DNA from: Oxalobacteraceae bacterium
Lineage (GTDB): Bacteria; Pseudomonadota; Gammaproteobacteria; Burkholderiales; Burkholderiaceae_D
Direction of reading: 5' to 3'
Length of the DNA: 54,815 nucleotides
NCBI GenBank assembly: GCA_027490725.1
Contig: JAIXXN010000010.1
Coordinates: forward strand, 1-54,815
Position numbers and translations under genes: made by a program
In this document: one piece after another, positions 44,387-53,233 of the stretch
Layout: every line of letters begins with the position of its first letter
Position numbering within the stretch: the stretch's first letter is position 1
The notes under the pieces: generated by a model
What the model saw: the letters and a program-made list of their open reading frames with translations, nothing else
Databases searched by the model: none
Told to the model about the DNA's origin: nothing

Positions 44387-47300
44387 ATCTGTCGTCGCCT
44401 TTCGTCAAGCGGCCAATTGCCACCTTGCTGCTGACCTGCGGGCTGGCACTGGCTGGCATCGGTGCCTTCTTCCTGCTGCCGGTAGCGCCGTTGCCGCAGG
44501 TAGATTTCCCCGTGATTTCGGTGAACGCCAATCTGCCCGGCGCCAGCCCGGCTACCATGGCGTCCAGCGTGTCGACGCCGCTGGAGCGCCATCTGGGCGT
44601 GATTGCCGGGGTCAACGAGATGACCTCGCAGTCGAATACCGGTTCCTCGAGCGTAACGCTGCAGTTTGACCTGAACCGCAATGTCGATTCGGTCGCGCGC
44701 GAAGTGCAGGCGGCGATCAACGCCAGCCGCGTCGATCTGCCCGCCACCTTGCGCAGCAATCCGACCTACCGCAAAGCCAACACGTCCGGCAGTCCGGTGA
44801 TGATTCTGGCGCTGACCTCGAAGAGCAAGACGCCGGGACAGATTTTCGATGCGGTGTCCAACACGGTGTTGCAGCGCCTGTCGCAAGTGACTGGGGTGGG
44901 TGATGTGGAATTGGGCGGCAGTTCGCTGCCGGCGGTGCGGGTAGAACTCAATCCCTATACGCTGAACCGGTATGGTCTGTCGATGGAAGATGTGCGCGCA
45001 GCGATCCAGGCCACCAACGCCAACCGTCCGCGCGGAGCTTTGCAAGGCCATGGCCAGCGCTTGCAGATCTATACCGAATCGGCGCATGCCAGCGGTGGCC
45101 GTAGTGCTGCCGACTACCGCCAACTGGTGGTGGGCTGGCGTGGTGATACGGCGATCCGCCTGCAGGATGTGGCGCAGGTTGTGGACGGCGTGGAAGACCA
45201 GAATAATCTGGGGCTGTTTAACGGCGAGCCGGCGATCATCGTGATTCTGCGCTCGCAGGCGGGTGCCAATGTGATCGAAACGGTCAACAGCGTGCGCGCG
45301 CAATTGCCGCTGCTGCAGGCCCAGTTGCCGTCCGACGTTAAAATCGACGTGGCGTCCGATAGCACCAATTCGATCCGCTCGTCGCTGCATGAAATCGAGA
45401 TTACGCTGGTGATTTCCGTGTTGCTGGTGGTGTTCGTGGTGAGCGTGTTCCTGCGCAGCCTGCGCGCCACCATCGTTCCGGCAGTGGCCACGGTGGTGTC
45501 GCTGCTGGGGACATTCGGGGCGATGTACCTGCTTGGCTTTAGCCTGAATAATCTGTCACTGATGGCGCTCACGGTGGCCACCGGCTTCGTGGTGGATGAC
45601 GCCATCGTGGTGCTGGAAAATACCACCCGCCACATTGAAGCGGGTATGGATCGCTTCGAGGCGGCGCTGCTGGGTGCGCGCGAAGTGGGCTTTACCGTGC
45701 TCTCGATCAGCCTCTCGTTGATCGCCGTGTTCATTCCGCTGCTGTTCATGGGCGGGCAGTTCGGCGCGCTGTTCAAGGAGTTCGCGATCACGCTGTCGGC
45801 GGCGGTGATGATTTCGCTGGTGGTCTCGCTCACCACCACGCCCATGATGTGTGCATGGCTACTCAAATCGGGCCATGCCGAGACAGCACCAGCGGGCGCG
45901 GTAGCACGCTGGTTCGAGCGCGCCTTCAGCTTTATCCTGAAAGGCTACGAGCATAGTCTGGACTGGGCCTTGTCGAGTGTCTGGCTGGTGATGCTCAGTC
46001 TGATATTTGTGATCGGGCTGAATGTTTACCTGTTCTCGGCTATCCCCAAGGGCGGCTTTCCCCAGCAGGATACGGGGCAGATCAGTGGCGGCATCCGGGC
46101 CGACCAGAGTATTTCGTTCCAGGCCATGCAGGGCAAGTTGAAACAGCTGGTCAACATCATCAAGGATGATCCGGACGTGGCTACGGTGGTGGGCTTCACC
46201 GGTGGCCGGCGTGCCGGCGGCGGTTTCATGTTCATCAACCTGAAACCGGCCAGTCAGCGCAGTGTGGCAGGGCAGGCCGTGATTGCGCGCTTGCGTCCGA
46301 AACTGGCCAAGGTCACCGGTGTTGCCCTGTTCCTCAGTCCTGTGCAGGATTTGCGCGCCGGCGGGCGTCAGGCGAATGCCAACTTCCAGTACACCCTGAA
46401 AAGCGATAATCAGGCGGATCTGAAGAAATGGGCCAGCCGTCTGGCCGACGCGATGAAAACCCAGCCGGCGCTGACGGACGTGGATACCGATCAGGCAGAA
46501 AATGGTGTCGAGACCTTCGTCACGGTGGATAAGGCCAGCGCCTCACGACTCGGCCTGTCGGCGAAAGATATCGACAATGCCCTGTACAACAGCTTTGGCC
46601 AGCGTCAGGTCGCCACCATCTACGGTGAACTGAACCAGTATCACGTGATCATGGAAGTGCCGCGCGAATTTGCCAGGAGTCCGGAAGCACTCAGAGATGT
46701 GTACGTGCCTTCCAAAGGGTTGCCTGCGCCGAGCGCCAGCAACCCGAATGGCGCACCGCTGGCGCAAACGGTCAGCAGCAGCGCCAGTGGTGTGAGCACG
46801 ACCACTGCCAGCACGACACCAGCCAATGTGGCGGCGCCTGCGGTCAAGGATGCCTCGTCCGGGTCGGCGCTGAGTACCAAAGCCACCGCGATGGTGCCAC
46901 TATCGGCCATCGCGACGTTCGCCGAGCGGGCCACCGCGACCTCGATCAACCATCAGGATGGCGAGCTGGCAACTACCATCGCCTTCAATCTGCAGGCCGG
47001 CAAAAGCCTGTCCGACGCTGCGGCGCAGATCAAGGATGCCGAAGCAGAAATCGGTATGCCGAACAATGTGCGTGGCAGTTTCCAGGGTTCTGCCAAGGCG
47101 GCGCAGGATAGTAATAAGTCGCTGCCACTACTGATTCTTGCGGCCATCGTGGTGATCTACATCGTGCTGGGCATTCTGTACGAAAGTCTGGTGCATCCGG
47201 TCACGGTGCTGACCACCTTGCCGTCTGCCGGAGTGGGGGCGGTGCTGGCACTGCTGATTTTCAAGATGGAGTTCTCCACCATCGCGCTGATCGGCGTATT

Positions 47301-47667
47301 CCTGCTGATCGGGATCGTCAAGAAGAACGCCATCCTGATTATCGACTTTGCGCTGGAAGCGGAACGCTCGCGCGGACTGACGCCGCATCAGGCAGTACGC
47401 GAAGCCTGTTTGCTGCGCTTCCGTCCGATCCTGATGACGACGCTGGCCGCCGCACTGGGCGCCTTGCCGCTGGCGATAGGTTTCGGTGAAGGTTCCGAAT
47501 TACGCCAGCCGCTGGGCGTGGCGATTATCGGCGGCCTGATCGCCAGTCAGGTTCTGACTATGCTGACCACTCCGGTGGTCTACCTTCTGATGGACAAGCT
47601 GCGTCGCCGCAGCCCGTCCGAACAACATTTGAGTCGCTTGCACGACGAAGCGCCGGGCACACCATGA
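44383..47667 (+). CDS. mdtC: RND efflux permease (MdtC-like) with Ser/Thr/Ala-rich insert
   Basis: Partner of MdtB in the mixed RND trimer. It begins with GTG (44383) within the end of mdtB; translation starts [20 protein letters not shown]. The proton-relay pair is in [14 protein letters not shown]. At 1094 aa it is about 65 residues longer than E. coli MdtC (about 1025), because a Ser/Thr/Ala-rich low-complexity insert sits at about residues 775-836 in the second periplasmic loop, between YVPSKG and VPLSAIATF. The rest aligns as usual, including the C-terminal [20 protein letters not shown]. Its stop overlaps the next gene (ATGA). Confidence 0.93.
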   Translation: MNLSSPFVKRPIATLLLTCGLALAGIGAFFLLPVAPLPQVDFPVISVNANLPGASPATMASSVSTPLERHLGVIAGVNEMTSQSNTGSSSVTLQFDLNRNVDSVAREVQAAINASRVDLPATLRSNPTYRKANTSGSPVMILALTSKSKTPGQIFDAVSNTVLQRLSQVTGVGDVELGGSSLPAVRVELNPYTLNRYGLSMEDVRAAIQATNANRPRGALQGHGQRLQIYTESAHASGGRSAADYRQLVVGWRGDTAIRLQDVAQVVDGVEDQNNLGLFNGEPAIIVILRSQAGANVIETVNSVRAQLPLLQAQLPSDVKIDVASDSTNSIRSSLHEIEITLVISVLLVVFVVSVFLRSLRATIVPAVATVVSLLGTFGAMYLLGFSLNNLSLMALTVATGFVVDDAIVVLENTTRHIEAGMDRFEAALLGAREVGFTVLSISLSLIAVFIPLLFMGGQFGALFKEFAITLSAAVMISLVVSLTTTPMMCAWLLKSGHAETAPAGAVARWFERAFSFILKGYEHSLDWALSSVWLVMLSLIFVIGLNVYLFSAIPKGGFPQQDTGQISGGIRADQSISFQAMQGKLKQLVNIIKDDPDVATVVGFTGGRRAGGGFMFINLKPASQRSVAGQAVIARLRPKLAKVTGVALFLSPVQDLRAGGRQANANFQYTLKSDNQADLKKWASRLADAMKTQPALTDVDTDQAENGVETFVTVDKASASRLGLSAKDIDNALYNSFGQRQVATIYGELNQYHVIMEVPREFARSPEALRDVYVPSKGLPAPSASNPNGAPLAQTVSSSASGVSTTTASTTPANVAAPAVKDASSGSALSTKATAMVPLSAIATFAERATATSINHQDGELATTIAFNLQAGKSLSDAAAQIKDAEAEIGMPNNVRGSFQGSAKAAQDSNKSLPLLILAAIVVIYIVLGILYESLVHPVTVLTTLPSAGVGAVLALLIFKMEFSTIALIGVFLLIGIVKKNAILIIDFALEAERSRGLTPHQAVREACLLRFRPILMTTLAAALGALPLAIGFGEGSELRQPLGVAIIGGLIASQVLTMLTTPVVYLLMDKLRRRSPSEQHLSRLHDEAPGTP

Positions 47668-49100
47668 AGCTATCGATTCCTACTTTCCGTTTTACCGCGC
47701 TGTCACTGGCCGTCATGGCCAGCCTGCTAGCCAGTGGTTGCGCTGTGACGCCGGCCTATCAACTGGCCGCCACGCCGCAACCGGCCAGCTATAAGGAGAC
47801 TGCCAGCGAGGCTGAAAAAGCGGCCGCCGGCTGGACTGTTGCTGCACCGGCCGATATGCTGGAACGCGGACCATGGTGGCAGCTGTTCGGCGACCCGGTG
47901 CTCGACCAGCTGGTCGCCAGCATCGACGTCTCGAACCAGAATGTGGCGGCCGCAGTGGCCAGCTATACACAGGCGCGGGCGCTGGTGCAGCAGCAACGCG
48001 CCGGCTTATTCCCCAGTGTTGATCTGAGTGGCAGCGCCACCCGCTCCGGTGGTGGCGACCGCACGACTACCGCTAATCAGTACCGCGCCAGCATCGGCGC
48101 CAGCTGGGAGCCGGATATCTGGGGCAAGCTGGGCGCAGGGGTGGATAATGCGCAGGCAGGCTTGCAGGCGAGTGCTGCCGAACTGGCCGCCGCGCGGCTA
48201 TCCGCGCAGGGCGAGCTGGCCACCAATTACTTCTCGCTGCGTCAGACCGATGCGCAGAAAGCGCTGCTTGATGCCACTACCGAGGGCTATGCGCGGGTGC
48301 TGCAGATTACCCGCAACCGTTTCGAGGCCGGGATTGCCGCCCGTTCCGACCTGTTGCAGGCCGAAACCCAGCTGGCCAATGCCCGCATCGACCAGCTGAC
48401 GCTGACCCGCCAGCGCAGCACGCTGGAACATGCGATTGCCGTGTCGCTGGGGAAGGCGGCCAGTGAATTCAGCTTGCCACAGGCGCCGTGGCAGATGGTG
48501 GTGCCGGATGTGCCGGCCGGTGTGCCTTCCACCCTGCTGCAGCGGCGTCCCGACATCGCCGCAGCGGAACGCCGCGTGGCGGCGGCCAATGCGCAGATCG
48601 GCGTGGCCCGCAGTGCCTATTTCCCGGCGCTGAATCTGACGGCAAGCTTCGGCTATGCTGCGGGCAGCAGCGCAGGGCTGTTGAATGCCTCGAATAATCT
48701 GTGGTCGCTGGGTCTGTCGGCTGCGCAGACGCTGTTCGATGCCGGGGCCACGCAGGCGCGCGTAGCTGGCGCTCAGGCTCAGCGCGATGCCGCCATTGCC
48801 CAGTATCGCCAGAGCGTACTGACGGCCTTCGCCGATGTGGAAAATCAGCTGGCGGCGACCCGCGTGCTGGCGCAGCAGCAGGATCTGCGCAAGGCGGCAT
48901 CCACGGCGGCCGATCAGGTGGAAGCGCAGATGCTGAATCGTTACCGCGCCGGGCAGATTAGCTATAGCGAGGTGGTGACGGCGCAGAATACCGCACTGAC
49001 CGCGCGTCGCGCGCTGGTGCAGGCGCAGGCCGACCGCCAGACCACCGCGATTGCACTGATCCAGGCACTCGGTGGCGGCTGGCATGTGGCCACTCCCTGA
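47664..49100 (+). CDS. Outer membrane efflux lipoprotein (NodT/OprM type)
   Basis: Outer-membrane factor of 478 aa that completes the efflux pump. The lipobox ends at Cys26 (LLASGC). Two TolC-like repeats follow with ASIGASWEPDIWGKLG and LNLTASFGYAAGS, typical of the NodT family. It overlaps mdtC by 4 nt, so adaptor, two permeases and channel are one operon. E. coli instead uses TolC with mdtABC and carries mdtD in this place, so the operon has its own exit channel. Confidence 0.92.
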   Translation: MKLSIPTFRFTALSLAVMASLLASGCAVTPAYQLAATPQPASYKETASEAEKAAAGWTVAAPADMLERGPWWQLFGDPVLDQLVASIDVSNQNVAAAVASYTQARALVQQQRAGLFPSVDLSGSATRSGGGDRTTTANQYRASIGASWEPDIWGKLGAGVDNAQAGLQASAAELAAARLSAQGELATNYFSLRQTDAQKALLDATTEGYARVLQITRNRFEAGIAARSDLLQAETQLANARIDQLTLTRQRSTLEHAIAVSLGKAASEFSLPQAPWQMVVPDVPAGVPSTLLQRRPDIAAAERRVAAANAQIGVARSAYFPALNLTASFGYAAGSSAGLLNASNNLWSLGLSAAQTLFDAGATQARVAGAQAQRDAAIAQYRQSVLTAFADVENQLAATRVLAQQQDLRKAASTAADQVEAQMLNRYRAGQISYSEVVTAQNTALTARRALVQAQADRQTTAIALIQALGGGWHVATP

Positions 49101-49118
49101 GGCCTGAAAAACCGGCTG

Positions 49119-49151
49119 GCGCAGCGCTAAAAAGGATTTTCAGCGCTGCGC
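49119..49151. terminator. Strong hairpin after the efflux operon
   Basis: GCGCAGCGCT (49119-49128) and AGCGCTGCGC (49142-49151) are perfect 10-bp arms around a 13-nt loop with AAAAAGGATTTT, 18 nt after the efflux operon stop. No T tract follows the stem, so termination would be weak or rho-helped; it could instead be an mRNA-stabilising end. Confidence 0.55.
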
Positions 49152-49195
49152 AGAAGGAATATACTGCCGCCAGAACTCAAACTGGGGCATATATC

Positions 49196-51334
49196 TTGTT
49201 CAAACATCTCATTCTCCCCGCTGCGCTGCTGAGCGCATTTGCGGCACAGGCCGACGAAGGCCAATGGCAACCGTACCAGCTGCCGCAGTTAAAGTCCGAA
49301 TTGAAGCGCATCGGCATCACGATTCCTGCCGAAAAACTGGCCGATCTGGCTAAGCATCCGATGAGCGCCATCGTTTCGCTGGGCGGTTGCTCGGCCTCGT
49401 TCGTTTCCGACGCCGGTCTGGTGGTGACCAATCACCATTGCGCCTATGGTGCGATTCAGCGTAACGCTACCCCGGAACACAATTACATCGTCGATGGCTT
49501 CCTCGCCAAGACCCGCGCCGAGGAGCTGCCGGGTGGCCCGAACACGCTGGTGTACGTGACCGATAAAGTGGAAAACGTCACCGGGCGCGTGCTGAAAGAC
49601 GTCACAGCCGGTATGAGTGGCAAGCAGCGCCACGAAGTGGTGGAAAAATCCATTAAGGCGCTGATCGCGGAATGCGAAAGCGACAAGATTTACCGCTGCT
49701 CCGTGCCGGCCTTCCACCGTGGCCTCGAGTACTACCGTATCCGTCAGATGATGATCCGTGACGTGCGTCTGGTGTACGCACCGGCCGACATGATCGGTAA
49801 CTTCGGTGGCGACATCGATAACTATGAATGGCCACGTCAGGGCGGCGATTACGCCTTCCTGCGCGCCTACGTGGGCAAGGATGGCCGTCCGGCCGATCCG
49901 TCGCCGGACAACGTGCCATACCACTCGAAAGATTTTCTGGTGGTGTCGGCCGCTGGTCTGAAAAACGGCGATCCGGTGCTGCTGGCCGGTTATCCGGGCC
50001 GCACCAGCCGCTACAAGCTGCCGTCGGAAATCCGTGCGGCGCGGGATGCTGCCTACCCGGCGCGCGTCGCCGAAATCCAGGCCGATCTCGATGTGATTGC
50101 CGCTGCTACCAAGGGCAATCCTGCCGCCGCCGTGCGTTACGCCAGCGTCGACAAGAGCATGAATAACGTGATGAAAAAAACCCAGGGTCTGCTGGACGGC
50201 TTTGCGCGTAAAGACATCGCCGCCATCAAGGATGTGCAGGACGCCGAGTTCCGTGCGTGGTATGGCAAGCAGCAAAATGTGTCGAAAACCATGCTGGCCG
50301 AACTCGATGCCGTGATTGCCGCCGATCTGGCGCTCAGCGACGAGGAATTCGGCTACAGCGTGGCGACTAATTCGGATCTGCTGAAAAGCGCCGCTACCTT
50401 GTACCGTCTGGCGCGCGAAAGTGCCAAGCCGGATGCGGAGCGCGACTCGGGCTATCAGCAGCGTGACCTGAGTTTCATCAAGGCGCGTCTGACCCGTCTG
50501 GAACAATCGTTCGTGGCCAGCGTGGATCAGGCGCGCTACACGGCGGCCCTGCAGCGCTACGCCAAACTGCCAAAAACCATGCACGTCACCGGTCTGGATA
50601 GTCTGCTGCCTGCCGTGGAAGCCGTACCAGCGCTGTATACCCGCACCGCACTTGGTGACACTGCCAAGCGTCTGGCATGGGTGGGCAAGGATGCCGCTGC
50701 CATCGGTGCGGCGGACGACGCTTTTGTCCAGCTGGCGATCAAGCTCGATGACGTGACCCAGTCGCTGAAAGAGCGCCGCAAGGAACTCGATGGCAATCTG
50801 GAACGGGTAATCCCGCAATACATGCAGGCCGTGATCGCATGGAAGAAATCGCAAGGCAAACCGGTCTACCCGGATGCCAATTCGACCCTGCGCGTAACCT
50901 ACGGTACGGTGTCGCCTTACTCGCCGAAAGATGGTATCACCAAAGGTCCGTTCACCACCGTGGAAGGGATCGTCGAGAAGCATACCGGCAAGGATCCGTT
51001 CAACGCACCACAGAAACTGCTGGATGCGATCAAAGCCAAGCGTTATGGCCAGTTCAAGGATCCGGTGCTGGGTACTGTGCCAGTGGACTTCCTGACCAGC
51101 GCCGATACCACCGGTGGCAATTCCGGTTCGGCAGTGATGAACCGCAATGGCGAACTGGTAGGCCTGAACTTCGATTCGACCTATGAATCGATCACCAAGG
51201 ACTGGTACTTCGACACGGCCATCACGCGCGCCATCCACATGGATATCCGCTATATGCTGTGGGTGATGAGCGAGGTTGATCACGCCGACAACGTGCTCAA
51301 GGAAATGACCATCAAATATCCGGCGAAAAAATAA
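49196..51334 (+). CDS. S46 family dipeptidyl-peptidase
   Basis: Periplasmic serine exopeptidase of 712 aa that removes dipeptides from peptide N-termini (DPP7/DPP11 family). The start is TTG at 49196; it is the only start that includes the signal peptide (about 1-19, ILPAALLSAFAAQA). The family motifs are TNHHC at 78-82 (catalytic His), GGDIDNYEWPRQGGDY (Asp region) and GGNSGS with Ser643. The specificity position 18 residues after the Ser is Ser661, where DPP7 has Gly and DPP11 has Arg. The stop overlaps pnuC by one base (TAATG), so it belongs to the pnuC operon. Confidence 0.93.
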   Translation: MFKHLILPAALLSAFAAQADEGQWQPYQLPQLKSELKRIGITIPAEKLADLAKHPMSAIVSLGGCSASFVSDAGLVVTNHHCAYGAIQRNATPEHNYIVDGFLAKTRAEELPGGPNTLVYVTDKVENVTGRVLKDVTAGMSGKQRHEVVEKSIKALIAECESDKIYRCSVPAFHRGLEYYRIRQMMIRDVRLVYAPADMIGNFGGDIDNYEWPRQGGDYAFLRAYVGKDGRPADPSPDNVPYHSKDFLVVSAAGLKNGDPVLLAGYPGRTSRYKLPSEIRAARDAAYPARVAEIQADLDVIAAATKGNPAAAVRYASVDKSMNNVMKKTQGLLDGFARKDIAAIKDVQDAEFRAWYGKQQNVSKTMLAELDAVIAADLALSDEEFGYSVATNSDLLKSAATLYRLARESAKPDAERDSGYQQRDLSFIKARLTRLEQSFVASVDQARYTAALQRYAKLPKTMHVTGLDSLLPAVEAVPALYTRTALGDTAKRLAWVGKDAAAIGAADDAFVQLAIKLDDVTQSLKERRKELDGNLERVIPQYMQAVIAWKKSQGKPVYPDANSTLRVTYGTVSPYSPKDGITKGPFTTVEGIVEKHTGKDPFNAPQKLLDAIKAKRYGQFKDPVLGTVPVDFLTSADTTGGNSGSAVMNRNGELVGLNFDSTYESITKDWYFDTAITRAIHMDIRYMLWVMSEVDHADNVLKEMTIKYPAKK

Positions 51335-51987
51335 TGGAACAACTGGCAGTTTTACTGGGGTACGCCAACACGCCATGGCATCTGGCAGGGCTGGCCACGA
51401 CCCCGCTGGAACTGCTGTCGTTCCTGCTGTCGGTGGCCACGGTGTGGCTGAATATCCGCCAGTCCCACTGGGGCTGGCTGTTCGCCATCATCTCCTCGGC
51501 CACCTACGGGCTGGTGTTCTTCGGCTCGCGCCTGTATGGCGACATGGGTCTGCAACTGGTGTTCATCAGCGTCTCGATTTACGGCTGGTACCAGTGGGTC
51601 CATGGCGACGACCGGCATGAACGCCTGCCGGTGACCTCGCTGACGCTGCGCCAGCGCTATCAGGCTGGCGTTGCATGGCTGGCCGGGTTTGCGCTGCTGG
51701 CCTGGTTCCTGAAATCCTTTACCGATACCGATGTGCCGAATTCGGACGCCTTCCTGACGGCGGGCAGTCTGGTTGGGCAATTGCTGTTATCGCGGAAAAA
51801 AATCGAGAACTGGCACATCTGGATCATTGTCGATGTGCTGTATGTGGCACTGTACCTGCATAAGCATCTGATGCTGACGGCGCTGCTGTATGCCGTATTT
51901 GTCGGTATGGCAGTCATGGGCTTGCGCGCCTGGCGTGGCGATCAGACCGATGGACGCCCTGACAGCCGGCATATGGTACTGGAATGA
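51334..51987 (+). CDS. pnuC: PnuC family nicotinamide riboside transporter
   Basis: Inner-membrane facilitator of 217 aa with seven predicted helices. The family pattern appears in TPLELLSFLLSVATVWLNI, NIRQSHWGWLFAIISSATY and SIYGWYQWVHG, and the end has NWHIWIIVDVLYVALYLHK. PnuC proteins carry nicotinamide riboside and PnuT relatives carry thiamine. The next gene, a NadR-like kinase, overlaps by 4 nt, which favours nicotinamide riboside: the kinase would trap the substrate by phosphorylation. Confidence 0.93.
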   Translation: MEQLAVLLGYANTPWHLAGLATTPLELLSFLLSVATVWLNIRQSHWGWLFAIISSATYGLVFFGSRLYGDMGLQLVFISVSIYGWYQWVHGDDRHERLPVTSLTLRQRYQAGVAWLAGFALLAWFLKSFTDTDVPNSDAFLTAGSLVGQLLLSRKKIENWHIWIIVDVLYVALYLHKHLMLTALLYAVFVGMAVMGLRAWRGDQTDGRPDSRHMVLE

Positions 51988-52499
51988 GTCCGCCGCTGCG
52001 GGTAGCGATTTTGGGCGCTGCGTCGTCCGGCAAGTCGACCCTGGCGCAGGCACTGGCGTGCCGCTATCAGACTTTGTGGGTGCCCGAATACCTGCGCGAG
52101 TTTGTCGATGTGCAGGGGCGGGTGCCGCGTTCCGACGATCAGTTCCACATTGCCAGCACCCAGCGTGCGCGCGAGGACGCGCTTGCAGGCGACGCCCGTC
52201 AGTATCTTTTTTGCGACACCACGCCGCTGATGACGGCGCTCTACAGTCGGCACTATTTCGGGGCGGTCGATGCGCCACTGGACGCACTGGCCTCGCGCCA
52301 CCGGCAGGACTACGCGGTGACGCTGGTGACTGCCGCCGATATACCGTGGGTGGCCGACGGATTGCAGCGGGAATCCGAGGCGGTCAGCATCACCATCAAT
52401 CGTATGCTGCTGGACGAATTGGCGCTGCGTGGGATACCCTATCTGCTGATTTCGGGTGATCCCGGCGAACGACTATCTCAGGTGGAGCGACATCTATGA
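51984..52499 (+). CDS. NadR-like nicotinamide riboside kinase
   Basis: A 171-aa P-loop ATPase with GAASSGKST at 11-19, matching the C-terminal kinase domain of NadR without its adenylyltransferase or repressor parts. VPEYLREFV and FCDTTPLMTALYS are further family segments. It probably phosphorylates nicotinamide riboside to NMN in the cytoplasm, after entry through PnuC. Overlaps of 4 nt on both sides show an operon with pnuC and the barrel protein. Substrate is inferred from context. Confidence 0.87.
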   Translation: MSPPLRVAILGAASSGKSTLAQALACRYQTLWVPEYLREFVDVQGRVPRSDDQFHIASTQRAREDALAGDARQYLFCDTTPLMTALYSRHYFGAVDAPLDALASRHRQDYAVTLVTAADIPWVADGLQRESEAVSITINRMLLDELALRGIPYLLISGDPGERLSQVERHL

Positions 52500-53233
52500 A
52501 GCGGCTGGCGGTGACATTGATGTGCATCGCCTCGCTGCCGCCGGCGCTGGCCGACACTGGCTACTATCTGGTTTCTACCTACGACGTTGAAAATCAGGCG
52601 TCGATCGACTTCAAATACTGGAATGCCCACTATCGCGGCCGTACCGTGGCAGCACCGGAGCTCGGCATCGGCTATGGTGTCACGTCGCGCTGGTATACCG
52701 AAGTGTATGCCAAGTGGGTCAAGCAGAATGGCGCTGCCGGACACTGGGTGCAGACCGACTGGCAGAACGATTTCCTGCTCACGCAAGGTCAGTATGACGT
52801 TGATCTGGCGCTGCATACCCGTATCGGGCGGGCCCGCGACAGCGATGCTGGCTACAGCATCGAATGGGGGCCGGTACTGCAAACGGAAATCGGCCGTACG
52901 CAATTCAATGCCAATCTGTTTTTTCAGCGTGATCTGCGGGTCACCCAGACTGGCGCAAGCCGCACCGACACCAGCACCACGCTGACTTATCAGTTACAGG
53001 TGAAGCACAACTGGCTGCCGTGGCTGCAACCGGGCCTGCAGGCCTTTGGTGAAGTGGGAACATGGAATGACTGGCTGCCTTACCGGCAGCAGTCGCACCG
53101 TGCCGGGCCGATGGTGTACGGACACCGGGATATCGGCCGGCAGGAACTCAAATACGAATTCGCCTATCTGCTAGGACGCAATTCGGCACGCGCAGCGAAG
53201 AGTGTCACGCTGCGCGTGCAATACCTGTTTTAG
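52496..53233 (+). CDS. Outer-membrane beta-barrel protein of unknown function
   Basis: A 245-aa protein with a signal peptide (about 1-18, LMCIASLPPALA) and a mature part of alternating strands rich in Tyr, Trp and Gln (GYGVTSRWYTEVYAKWV). It ends LRVQYLF; a final Phe is the usual outer-membrane insertion signal. It overlaps the kinase gene (ATGA), so it may supply the outer-membrane step of the same uptake route, a role otherwise left to porins or TonB receptors. No named family is recognised. Confidence 0.75.
   Translation: MKRLAVTLMCIASLPPALADTGYYLVSTYDVENQASIDFKYWNAHYRGRTVAAPELGIGYGVTSRWYTEVYAKWVKQNGAAGHWVQTDWQNDFLLTQGQYDVDLALHTRIGRARDSDAGYSIEWGPVLQTEIGRTQFNANLFFQRDLRVTQTGASRTDTSTTLTYQLQVKHNWLPWLQPGLQAFGEVGTWNDWLPYRQQSHRAGPMVYGHRDIGRQELKYEFAYLLGRNSARAAKSVTLRVQYLF

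Noticed and set aside
49289..51376. A 695-codon minus-strand frame opposite the S46 peptidase
   Set aside because: Shadow frame; the peptidase motifs are on the plus strand.
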